Shown in pieces: positions 1 to 5,641 of a stretch of 7,322 nt of DNA. The position numbers and the translations under genes were made by a program. The notes beneath the pieces were generated by a model. The model had not been told where the DNA came from. It ran no database searches and was given only the letters and a program-made list of their open reading frames with translations. Numbering within the stretch: the first letter of the stretch is position 1; each line of letters begins with the position of its first letter. Source of the stretch: Erysipelotrichaceae bacterium (lineage in GTDB: Bacteria; Bacillota_I; Bacilli_A; Erysipelotrichales; Erysipelotrichaceae); NCBI GenBank assembly GCA_024681275.1, contig JAILBD010000190.1, positions 1 to 7,322 on the forward strand, in the 5' to 3' direction.

Positions 1-1524
1 GCCGGGGCTGAACAGGAGTATTTCCTGGTGGATAAGAGATACTACGATCAAAGGGAGGATCTTGTCCTGACCGGCAGGACGCTGCTGGGGGCCATGCCGC
101 CCAAGGGCCAGGAGATGAACGATCATTACTATGGTTCGATCAGGACCAAGGTCGCCGATTTCATGAAGGATCTCAATGAGGAGCTCTGGAAGGTGGGCAT
201 TCAGGCCAAGACCGAGCACAACGAGGTCGCTCCTTCCCAGCACGAGCTGGCGAACAATTTCCTGACGGTCAATGTCTCCGCCGATCAGAACAATCTGACC
301 ATGGAGATCATGAAGAAGACGGCCAGGAAGCACGGTCTGGAATGTCTGCTGCATGAGAAGCCTTATGCGGGAGTCAACGGTTCGGGCAAGCACAACAACT
401 GGTCGCTGAAGGCCGATACCGGTCTCAATCTGCTGGAGCCGGGGGAGACGCCGGAAGAGAATGCCCAGTTCCTGCTTTTCCTTTCCGCCATCATCAAAGC
501 CGTCGATGAGTATCAGGATCTTCTGCGGATCTCGATCTCTTCCGCGGGCAACGATCACAGGCTCGGCGCTTCCGAAGCCCCGCCGGCCATCGTTTCGATC
601 TTCGTCGGCGATGAGCTGGGTGCGATCCTTGAAAGTATCAGGGATGGCAAGGCTTATCATGGGGAAAAGAGGATCCCGATGCAGATCGGCGTCCATACCA
701 TCCCGTCTTTCCCGAAGGACAACACGGACAGGAACCGGACTTCCCCTTTCGCCTTCACGGGCAATAAGTTCGAGTTCCGCATGCCCGGTTCTTCGCAATC
801 CATCGCCACGCCAAACACCATCCTGAACACGGCGGTCGCGCAGGCTCTTAAGGAATTCGCGGATTACCTGGAGCCACAGGAAGACAAGAATGCGGCGATC
901 CAGAAGCTGATCCGGCAGACGCTGCAGGATCATTCGCGGATCATCTTCAATGGCAATGGCTATGATGCTTCCTGGATCAAAGAGGCAGAAAGAAGAGGCC
1001 TGAGCAACTACGCATCGACACCGGAAGCCCTGTCGCATTATCTGGATGAAAAGAACGTGAAAGTCTTCACGGAAAATCACGTCCTGACCGAGGCCGAGTG
1101 CCGGTCCAGGTATGAGATCTATCTGGAGAAGTACTACAAGAGCGTCAATGTCGAGGTGAAGACGATGCTGGATATGCTGAAGAAGGATATCATGCCGGCG
1201 GTCAGCGTCTTTGAAAGAAGGCTGATGGAGTCCATGAAACTGAAGAAGGATCTGGATCTGGAGATCAGGGGCAGTTATGAGGAAAGGACCTGCAAGAGGG
1301 TCAATGTCCTGCTGAAGGAGCTTAGTGAGCATGTCATCAGATGTGAGCAGCTGCTTGGTGAAAACAGCGAAAAGGACGCTTTGAAGGAAGCTTTCTTCTA
1401 TCGCGACAGGATCATTCCGATGATGGCTGGCATGAGGGAAAAGGCGGATGAACTGGAACTGCTCTGTGACAGGTCGCTGTGGCCGATCCCGACTTACAAG
1501 GAACTGCTGTTCGCGGTGGAATAG
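1..1524 (+). CDS. glnN: Type III glutamine synthetase (GlnN), 5'-truncated by window edge
   Basis: Cytoplasmic enzyme that condenses ammonia with glutamate using ATP to make glutamine. The frame is open from base 1 (507 codons visible), and the first codons read [12 protein letters not shown], a glutamate/metal-binding strand motif, so the gene starts upstream of the window and neither the GTG nor any Met near base 28 is its start. Other type III hallmarks are [11 protein letters not shown] (about nt 220-252), [12 protein letters not shown] (about nt 370-405), [19 protein letters not shown] (about nt 547-603) and [18 protein letters not shown] (about nt 748-801). The family is usually around 700 residues, so about 200 N-terminal residues are missing. 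The C-terminal region, charged and helical (about nt 1080-1520), is typical of the GSIII extension absent from types I and II. The reading frame is intact to TAG and followed by a terminator. Identification is secure; regulation cannot be seen because the promoter lies outside. Confidence 0.97.
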   Translation, partial: AGAEQEYFLVDKRYYDQREDLVLTGRTLLGAMPPKGQEMNDHYYGSIRTKVADFMKDLNEELWKVGIQAKTEHNEVAPSQHELANNFLTVNVSADQNNLTMEIMKKTARKHGLECLLHEKPYAGVNGSGKHNNWSLKADTGLNLLEPGETPEENAQFLLFLSAIIKAVDEYQDLLRISISSAGNDHRLGASEAPPAIVSIFVGDELGAILESIRDGKAYHGEKRIPMQIGVHTIPSFPKDNTDRNRTSPFAFTGNKFEFRMPGSSQSIATPNTILNTAVAQALKEFADYLEPQEDKNAAIQKLIRQTLQDHSRIIFNGNGYDASWIKEAERRGLSNYASTPEALSHYLDEKNVKVFTENHVLTEAECRSRYEIYLEKYYKSVNVEVKTMLDMLKKDIMPAVSVFERRLMESMKLKKDLDLEIRGSYEERTCKRVNVLLKELSEHVIRCEQLLGENSEKDALKEAFFYRDRIIPMMAGMREKADELELLCDRSLWPIPTYKELLFAVE

Positions 1525-1531
1525 AAAAAAG

Positions 1532-1560
1532 AAAAGACTTCGCAAAACGCGGAGTCTTTT
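1532..1560 (+). terminator. Intrinsic terminator after glnN
   Basis: A 12-bp stem (AAAAGACTTCGC / GCGGAGTCTTTT, one T-G wobble) encloses an AAAAC loop. The stem is flanked by an A-rich 5' side and ends in TTTT, starting 8 bases after the glnN stop. Because of the A/T outer arms it could also act on the opposite strand, but no minus-strand gene is present. It probably separates glnN from the alkyl-repair genes, although the next start codon is only 14 bases downstream, so that gene either depends on readthrough or has a promoter overlapping this hairpin. Confidence 0.85.
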
Positions 1561-1574
1561 GAAATAATAGAGAT

Positions 1575-1883
1575 ATGAACAGGAAACTGGATGACGATCT
1601 GGCTTACATGGTCCTTTCCCTGGTGAGCGAGATCCCGAAGGGGATGGTCATGAGCTACGGGCAGATCGCGAAAGTGATCGGCAGAAAGAAGAACGCCCGG
1701 CTGGTCGGGACGATCCTGAGCAACGCCTCATATTACGGGGATTTCCCCTGTCACAGGGTCGTCAATCACAAGGGGCGTCTGGCACCGGGCTTTGATGAGC
1801 AGGAAGCGCTCCTTAGAAGTGAGGGCGTGGAGTTCAGGAATGACGGCTGTGTCGATATGAAGGAGCATCAATGGAAAATATGA
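1575..1883 (+). CDS. MGMT-family stand-alone DNA-binding domain protein (Atl/COG3695-like, cysteine retained)
   Basis: A 102-residue protein consisting only of the C-terminal helix-turn-helix domain of O6-alkylguanine-DNA alkyltransferases. Visible landmarks are PKGMVMSYGQIAKVIG (residues 21-36), the candidate arginine finger R42 in ARLVGTILSNA, and the active-site motif PCHRVV at 58-63 with C59. Characterised alkyltransferase-like proteins (E. coli YbaZ, yeast Atl1) carry Trp or another residue at this cysteine and flag alkyl lesions for nucleotide excision repair. Here the cysteine is kept, so a minimal transferase or a lesion sensor are both possible. ATG 1575 is chosen because the family begins about 10-15 residues before the PKG motif and the next Met (residue 12) is too late; its ribosome binding site is weak. 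The last 13 bases overlap the following ogt start, suggesting translational coupling. The domain call is firm; catalytic status is inference. Confidence 0.9.
   Translation: MNRKLDDDLAYMVLSLVSEIPKGMVMSYGQIAKVIGRKKNARLVGTILSNASYYGDFPCHRVVNHKGRLAPGFDEQEALLRSEGVEFRNDGCVDMKEHQWKI
1860..1865 (+). promoter_or_regulatory. Ribosome binding site fixing the ogt start
   Basis: AAGGAG lies inside the end of the upstream coding region, with a 5-base gap to ATG 1871. It lies 14 bases from the alternative in-frame ATG at 1880, so it supports the 1871 start and the 13-base gene overlap. Confidence 0.7.
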
Positions 1884-2389
1884 AAAAGCAGTGTGTTCAG
1901 TATTATGATTCGCCTTTGGGAAGGATCCTGCTGGCAGGGGAAGAGGAGGAGCTGACCGGCCTGTGGTTTCAGGATCAGAAGCACTATGCTTCGAGTCTTG
2001 AGGAAGGATATGAGGAAAGGGATCTTCCTGTTTTGGATGAGACGAAGAGGTGGCTGGATCTGTATTTCAGGGGATCTGTCATAAAGAAGAGGCCTGCGAT
2101 CAGACTGAAGGGGACGGCTTTTCAGATCCGGGTATGGGAGGAGCTGCTGAAGATCGGTCCTGGTCAGACCCTGTCCTATAAGGAACTGGGTGAAAGGATC
2201 TATGGCGGAAGGCCTTTTTCGGCACAGGCGATCGGCATGGCGGTGGGTCGCAATCCCATCAGCATCATCGTGCCCTGTCACAGGGTGCTGGGTGCCGATG
2301 GCTCGCTGCGCGGTTATGCCGGAGGTCTTGACAGGAAGAGGTGGCTTCTGGATATGGAGAAGATGGTGAAGGAAAATGAAGAGGGATAA
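1871..2389 (+). CDS. ogt: Methylated-DNA--[protein]-cysteine S-methyltransferase (Ogt type)
   Basis: A full-length (172 aa) suicide repair protein that moves methyl or alkyl groups from O6-guanine (and O4-thymine) to its own cysteine. The N-terminal ribonuclease-H-like domain spans about residues 8-75 (YYDSPLGRILLAG start, WLDLYFRG end). The DNA-binding/catalytic domain spans 78-160 and has GTAFQIRVWEELLKIGPGQTLSYKELG-type wing-helix features, GRNPISIIVPCHRVLG with C136 as acceptor, and GSLRGYAGGLDRKRWLL at 145-160. The position equivalent to the human Arg128 finger is Gln (SAQAIG, Q119), a substitution I believe is common in Firmicute Ogt proteins. There is no Ada-type zinc domain, so this is a repair enzyme rather than an adaptive-response regulator. 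It overlaps the upstream MGMT-like gene by 13 bases and the downstream gene by up to 14, so the three are probably co-transcribed. Confidence 0.96.
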   Translation: MENMKKQCVQYYDSPLGRILLAGEEEELTGLWFQDQKHYASSLEEGYEERDLPVLDETKRWLDLYFRGSVIKKRPAIRLKGTAFQIRVWEELLKIGPGQTLSYKELGERIYGGRPFSAQAIGMAVGRNPISIIVPCHRVLGADGSLRGYAGGLDRKRWLLDMEKMVKENEEG

Positions 2390-3197
2390 AAGGATGATGA
2401 TGATCTTGCCGGGAATACTGATCGTGACGGGGATCCTGGTCTATGCCTGTTTTTTCAGAAGGGATCCGGTGATGGACTATGACGACATCGTCAATATCTA
2501 CTTTCCGATCTCACAGGATGAGGCGGCGGAGATGATGGAGAAGGACGATGGCCACATCGTCGTCGATGTGCGCACGCATCAAGAGTATGAGGAAGGCCAC
2601 ATTCCGGGTGCGATCTGCATCCCGAATGAGGAGATCCATTACCAGATGCCGGCGGAGCTTCCGGACAAGGCCCAGATCATCCTGGTCTACTGCCGCAGCG
2701 GCAACCGCAGCAAGCAGGCGGCCCAGAAACTGGCCGATATGGGTTACTACAAGGTCTATGAATTCGGCGGGATCAATACCTGGAAGGGAGATATCGTGAA
2801 AGAAGAGAAAACGGAGTACATTCCGGATACCAGTCTGACCATTGAGGTGAATGGCTATACGCTCTATGCCTATGTCTATGATACGCAGACAGGCAGGGAC
2901 TTCGTCAGCAAGCTCGATCAGGAAGGAAAGATCGAATTGAAGCTGCGTGAATACGGAGGTTTTGAAAAGACCGGACCTCTGCCCTGGAGCCTGATCAGCA
3001 AGGATGAGCAGATCACGACCGCACCGGGCGATATCATCCTCTATCAGGGCGATCAGATCTGCCTCTATTACGGGCAAAACACCTGGCAGTTCACCCGGAT
3101 CGGAAAGATCGTCAATCGCAGCGAGGAAGAGATCCGGGAATGGCTGGGCGATGGCGATGTGACAGTGGAGATCTTTCTGGATCTCTGGGATTACTGA
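2376..3197 (+). CDS. Membrane-anchored rhodanese / cyclophilin-like fusion protein
   Basis: A 273-residue two-domain protein. Residues 1-6 (MKRDKR) are basic, followed by a hydrophobic segment at about 8-27 that reads as a signal anchor; VYAC (22-25) is a poor lipobox because of Tyr at -2. The rhodanese domain covers about 43-140: VVDVRTHQEYEEGHIPGA at 62-79, and catalytic loop CRSGNRS at 106-112 with persulfide-forming C106. Residues 154-267 resemble the cyclophilin-like fold family (Cyclophil_like2, related to COG2164): LTIEVNGYTLYAYVYD, GGFEKTGPLPWSL, TTAPGDIILYQGDQICLYYG and a closing EIF strand. With an N-in anchor both domains would lie outside the membrane. Two starts compete: ATG 2376 gives the basic N-region but its AAGGA is only 2 bases away, whereas ATG 2394 has GAGGG at 8 bases but loses the basic residues. 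I prefer 2376 for topology. Substrate and role are unknown; the repair-gene context may be incidental. Confidence 0.88.
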   Translation: MKRDKRMMMILPGILIVTGILVYACFFRRDPVMDYDDIVNIYFPISQDEAAEMMEKDDGHIVVDVRTHQEYEEGHIPGAICIPNEEIHYQMPAELPDKAQIILVYCRSGNRSKQAAQKLADMGYYKVYEFGGINTWKGDIVKEEKTEYIPDTSLTIEVNGYTLYAYVYDTQTGRDFVSKLDQEGKIELKLREYGGFEKTGPLPWSLISKDEQITTAPGDIILYQGDQICLYYGQNTWQFTRIGKIVNRSEEEIREWLGDGDVTVEIFLDLWDY

Positions 3198-3236
3198 GGA
3201 ACAGAGAAAAGCCTGAAAAGTGAAGTTTTTGATGAT

Positions 3237-3252
3237 CTTTGAGGGCTCAAAG
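3237..3252. repeat. Inverted repeat upstream of the HU promoter
   Basis: CTTTGAGGGCTCAAAG, two 7-base arms around a GG centre, sits 39 bases after the rhodanese-gene stop and 24 bases before the -35 box of HU. It is followed by AAAAATG rather than a T tract, so it is not a standard terminator on the + strand; on the minus strand it is followed by ATCATC, also without a T tract. It could be a weak transcript-end hairpin or an operator for HU. No protein can be named from the sequence. Confidence 0.5.
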
Positions 3253-3276
3253 AAAAATGTGGATTTTAGCAGTAAT

Positions 3277-3310
3277 TTGACATACTATTGAGACCATTTT
3301 AGGGTAAAAT
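3277..3310 (+). promoter_or_regulatory. Probable HU promoter
   Basis: A perfect TTGACA (3277-3282) lies in an AT-rich gap. The -10 box is ambiguous: TAGGGT (3300-3305) has the ideal 17-base spacing but only a 3/6 match, while TAAAAT (3305-3310) matches 5/6 but at 22 bases. Position, composition and the distance of about 25-30 bases to the HU start make a promoter here likely; the exact -10 box is unresolved. Confidence 0.6.
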
Positions 3311-3319
3311 AGAACAGGT

Positions 3320-3325
3320 GGAGGT
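3320..3325 (+). promoter_or_regulatory. Strong ribosome binding site of HU
   Basis: GGAGGT is placed 8 bases before ATG 3334, close to the ideal arrangement, as expected for an abundant protein. It fixes the start. Confidence 0.8.
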
Positions 3326-3333
3326 AAAAATTT

Positions 3334-3615
3334 ATGGAAAAGATCACTAAAAAAGAATTAGCTGAATCTTTAGCTGAAGAATATGGTTATTCCAAGAAGG
3401 AATCTTTGGAACTCGTCAATTCTTTATTCACGAAGATCAAGGCCGCGATGGCAGAGGACAAGACCGTTGATATCAGCGGTTTCGGCAAGTTTGTTGTCAA
3501 GCAGAGAGCTGCCAGACAGGGCATCAATCCGGCAACAGGCGAGAAGGTCGATATCCCTGCGAGCAAGGCTCCTGGTTTCAGACCTGCGAAGGACCTGAAA
3601 GAAACAGTTAAATAA
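3334..3615 (+). CDS. hup: HU-family nucleoid DNA-binding protein
   Basis: A 93-residue histone-like protein that dimerises and bends DNA in the nucleoid. The dimerisation helices span residues 3-41 (ITKKELAESLAEEYG, then KKESLELVNSLFTKIK), followed by the signature DISGFGKFVVKQRAAR (46-61). The DNA-embracing beta arm is GINPATGEKVDIPASKAPGF (63-82), with the intercalating proline P66 in the NP pair, and a C-terminal RPAKDLKETVK helix closes the protein. Length and order match canonical HU/IHF proteins; the arm sequence points to HU rather than IHF. The first 30 codons are more A/T-rich than neighbouring genes (AAA, TTA, TCT, GAA), typical of a highly expressed gene needing an open initiation region. 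It has its own promoter, strong ribosome binding site and terminator, so it is a single-gene unit unrelated to its neighbours. Confidence 0.97.
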   Translation: MEKITKKELAESLAEEYGYSKKESLELVNSLFTKIKAAMAEDKTVDISGFGKFVVKQRAARQGINPATGEKVDIPASKAPGFRPAKDLKETVK

Positions 3616-3616
3616 G

Positions 3617-3649
3617 CAAGACTGACCCGGTATGATCCGGGTTTTCTTG
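3617..3649 (+). terminator. Intrinsic terminator after HU
   Basis: ACCCGG (3625-3630) pairs with CCGGGT (3637-3642) around loop TATGAT and is followed by TTTCTTGT. An outer CAAGA/TCTTG pairing (3617-3621 with 3645-3649) can extend the structure across a small internal loop. It starts directly after the HU stop codon. Confidence 0.85.
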
Positions 3650-3658
3650 TGCCTGAAA

Positions 3659-3667
3659 TGATAAGAT
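3659..3667 (+). promoter_or_regulatory. Possible extended -10 promoter for the 2H-phosphoesterase/GH1 run
   Basis: TGATAAGAT has the extended TGn element followed by TAAGAT (4/6 match to the -10 consensus), 19 bases before ATG 3687. No acceptable -35 box is seen 17 bases upstream, where the HU terminator lies. Some promoter is expected here because the preceding unit ends in a terminator. This is the best candidate but weak. Confidence 0.3.
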
Positions 3668-3686
3668 ATTGATATAAGGAACATGT

Positions 3687-4208
3687 ATGAAGAAGGGGGA
3701 ACTGATGTGGGCCTGCGGTCTGCTGGAGACGCGGGTGAAGGACAGGATCGCTGAGACATGTCTTGCGGACAGCAGTGATCTTTGTCTGTCCAGGCGTTTC
3801 ATCGATTTCCCTTTGCATGTGTCATTCAAGAGGAGCTTCTATACCGCTTCTTTTGCGGAAGTGAAGGAAGACCTGCGGCAGCTGATCGCGGGTCAGGGAA
3901 AGATCGATTGCGGAGCCTTTGATCTGAGCCGGGTCGGGGATATGGTCTGGCTGCGTTTTGAAAAAGAGGAAGGTCTGAAGAGTCTGCATGAAAGGATCGA
4001 TCTCTTTCTGAAGGAGAAGTATCAGATCGGGATCGACTGTTTCGATCGGGACTATGTGCCCCATGCCACGCTGTTTCGCGATGAGGATGGGACTAAACTG
4101 GATAAGGTCTATGAGCGGCTCCTGAAGGATCTGAAGAGAGAGGAAGTGCGGATCGATCGCTTTTTCATCGGTTCGCGCAGAGTGGATAACGAGTATTTCG
4201 ATCTGTGA
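3687..4208 (+). CDS. 2H phosphoesterase superfamily protein (2'-5' RNA ligase-like)
   Basis: A 173-residue cytoplasmic protein with the two HxS/T signatures of the 2H superfamily: FPLHVSFKR with H44/S46 and VPHATLFRD with H126/T128, about 80 residues apart as in LigT/YjcG-type enzymes. These histidines form the active site for opening or closing 2',3'-cyclic phosphates, ADP-ribose cyclic phosphates or 2'-5' phosphodiesters; which of these applies here cannot be read from sequence. ATG 3687 has AAGGA 6 bases upstream. The in-frame ATG 3705 has GGGGGA close by, and the product from there (MWACGLLETR) matches where such families often begin, so 3705 is a real alternative. It is the first gene of the run, and its TGA lies 14 bases before the GH1 start. 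The superfamily call is good; the reaction is unknown. Confidence 0.85.
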   Translation: MKKGELMWACGLLETRVKDRIAETCLADSSDLCLSRRFIDFPLHVSFKRSFYTASFAEVKEDLRQLIAGQGKIDCGAFDLSRVGDMVWLRFEKEEGLKSLHERIDLFLKEKYQIGIDCFDRDYVPHATLFRDEDGTKLDKVYERLLKDLKREEVRIDRFFIGSRRVDNEYFDL

Positions 4209-4212
4209 ACAG

Positions 4213-4217
4213 GGAGG
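4213..4217 (+). promoter_or_regulatory. Ribosome binding site fixing the GH1 start
   Basis: GGAGG lies 5 bases before ATG 4223. This rules out the in-frame GTG at 4205, which overlaps the previous stop and would put the site inside the gene. The chosen start gives the family N-terminus MDKGFLWGSATASYQ. Confidence 0.85.
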
Positions 4218-4222
4218 AACAT

Positions 4223-5626
4223 ATGGATAAGGGATTTCTTTGGGGTTCGGCGACGGCTTCCTATCAGTGTGAGGGCGGATGGGATCTGGATGAGAAGGCA
4301 GAGTCTCTCTGGGACGTCTACCTGCACGAGAATGGTCTTGAAAACGGGGATGTCGCTTCCGATCACTACCATCTTTTTGAGGAGGACATCCGTCAGCTTT
4401 CGGAGGGCGGTCAGAACGCCTACCGTTTCTCTCTTTCCTGGCCAAGGATCATCAGGGACAGGGAGGGCCATGTCAACGAGAAGGGCATCGCTTTCTACAG
4501 GCGCATCCTGGAGGCCTGCCACAGCCATGGCGTGACGCCTTTCGTGACGATCTATCACTGGGATCTGCCGCAGTACTGGGAAGAGGTCGGCGGTTGGCTC
4601 AACAAGCAGACGGCTTACGGTTTCGAGCATTATGCGAGGGTCTGTTTTGAGGCTTTTTCCGATCTGGTGCGGGACTGGGTCACTTTCAATGAGCCGAAGT
4701 ATTTCTGCGCGTCGGGTTATCTGATCGGCAATTATCCGCCAGGCCATCAGATCCCTTACGAGTTCATTCAGGCCGCCTATCACGTGATGTTTGCCAATGC
4801 GCTGGGCGTGCGGGCTTTCAGAGAAGGCGGCTATGAGGGGCATGTGGGCATCGTTCATTCCTTTGCCCCGGTCAATGGCGTGGATGACAGCTTCATGACG
4901 AAGATCGCGATGCGTTTTGCGGACAACTATGCCAACAACTGGATCCTGGATACAGCTGCCAAAGGGGAGATCCCTTTCGATCTGCTTTGTGTCCTGAACG
5001 AGAGGTATGATCTCTCTTTCATCAAGGATGAGGAACTGAGGATCATCAGGGAGAACACCGTCGATTTCCTGGGCCTCAACTACTATTCACACATGCTGGT
5101 GAAGCCGTATACGGAGGGGGAGACTTCCCTTGTCGTCAACAACAGCGGTGCCGGTGGGAAGAACACGGTCATCATCAAGGGCTGGTTCGAGCAGATCTTC
5201 GATATGCCGGGTGCCATCTACAACGAGTGGGGGACGCAGATCTTTCCGCAGGGTCTGGAGAAGGGCCTGAAGGAGGTCTATGAGCGCTATCATCTGCCGA
5301 TCTACATCACTGAGAATGGCGTCGGAGTCAAGGAAGATGTTTCCGTCAGGATGGTGGAAGATGATTACCGGATCTCTTTCATGAACGATCACATCGCCGC
5401 GATCATGAATGCGATGGATGCGGGGGTCGATGTGCGGGGCTATTTCGCCTGGAGCACTTTCGATCTCTACTCCTGGAAGAACGGGGTGGCCAAGCGCTAC
5501 GGTCTGGTCGCTGTCGATTTTGATGCGGGCCTGGTCAGAAGGCCCAAGAAGTCTTACTACTGGTACAGGGATATGATCGCTTCCGATGGAAAGAACATCG
5601 TCAGGAAGCACTGGGAAGATCTGTGA
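4223..5626 (+). CDS. Glycoside hydrolase family 1, probable 6-phospho-beta-glycosidase
   Basis: A 467-residue cytoplasmic (beta/alpha)8-barrel enzyme, full length for GH1, which hydrolyses beta-glycosides with retention of configuration. Landmarks are FLWGSATASYQCEG (5-18, substrate-binding Q15), YHWDLPQYW (111-119), the acid/base E157 in TFNEP, LNYYSH (285-290), the nucleophile E364 in YITENG, and FAWSTFDLYSWKNGVAKRYG (408-427). In that last stretch S417, K424 and Y426 have exactly the spacing of the phosphate-binding Ser/Lys/Tyr triad of phospho-specific GH1 enzymes such as LacG, and Ser replaces the Glu of ordinary beta-glucosidases. This indicates sugars imported and phosphorylated by a phosphotransferase system. 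W418 next to the serine resembles the Trp of 6-phospho-beta-galactosidases more than the Ala/Ser usual in 6-phospho-beta-glucosidases, so galactoside or mixed specificity is possible. No transporter gene is in the window. The downstream hydrolase follows after 15 bases. Confidence 0.93.
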   Translation: MDKGFLWGSATASYQCEGGWDLDEKAESLWDVYLHENGLENGDVASDHYHLFEEDIRQLSEGGQNAYRFSLSWPRIIRDREGHVNEKGIAFYRRILEACHSHGVTPFVTIYHWDLPQYWEEVGGWLNKQTAYGFEHYARVCFEAFSDLVRDWVTFNEPKYFCASGYLIGNYPPGHQIPYEFIQAAYHVMFANALGVRAFREGGYEGHVGIVHSFAPVNGVDDSFMTKIAMRFADNYANNWILDTAAKGEIPFDLLCVLNERYDLSFIKDEELRIIRENTVDFLGLNYYSHMLVKPYTEGETSLVVNNSGAGGKNTVIIKGWFEQIFDMPGAIYNEWGTQIFPQGLEKGLKEVYERYHLPIYITENGVGVKEDVSVRMVEDDYRISFMNDHIAAIMNAMDAGVDVRGYFAWSTFDLYSWKNGVAKRYGLVAVDFDAGLVRRPKKSYYWYRDMIASDGKNIVRKHWEDL

Positions 5627-5638
5627 AAGGAGAAGGAG
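5627..5638 (+). promoter_or_regulatory. Double ribosome binding site before the alpha/beta hydrolase
   Basis: Two tandem Shine-Dalgarno cores, AAGGAG at 5627-5632 and AAGGAG at 5633-5638, lie 9 and 3 bases from ATG 5642. The first has the better spacing. They begin directly after the GH1 stop codon, so the two genes are surely read from one message. Confidence 0.7.
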
Positions 5639-5641
5639 CCT

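Noticed and set aside
28..30. GTG at 28 as the start of glutamine synthetase
   Set aside because: The frame is open to base 1 and the preceding codons encode the conserved GAEQEYF motif, so the gene is cut by the window edge.
461..826. Plus-strand frame inside glnN rich in Ser/Arg/Pro
   Set aside because: It is out of frame within a conserved GSIII catalytic region; its composition is typical of a shifted frame. The same applies to + frames at 2548-2799, 3383-3598, 4269-4535 and 6494-6685.
2439..2450. Lipoprotein signal (VYAC) in the rhodanese fusion
   Set aside because: Tyr at -2 and FFRR after the cysteine do not fit a lipobox; a plain membrane anchor is more likely.
3237..3252. Inverted repeat read as a terminator for the rhodanese gene
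   Set aside because: No T tract follows on either strand, so I list it only as a repeat of uncertain role.
4205..4207. GTG at 4205 as the GH1 start
   Set aside because: It would place the strong GGAGG inside the gene, and the extra six residues (NREEH) are simply the translated ribosome binding region. ATG 4223 fits the family N-terminus.
4109..4858. Long minus-strand open frame (249 codons) opposite the 2H phosphoesterase and GH1 genes
   Set aside because: It lies antisense to two clearly conserved proteins, has no recognisable domain and has no credible ribosome binding site. It reflects codon bias of the + strand genes, as do the other minus-strand frames at 1868-2281, 2511-3077, 5087-5746, 5996-6442 and 6712-7200.
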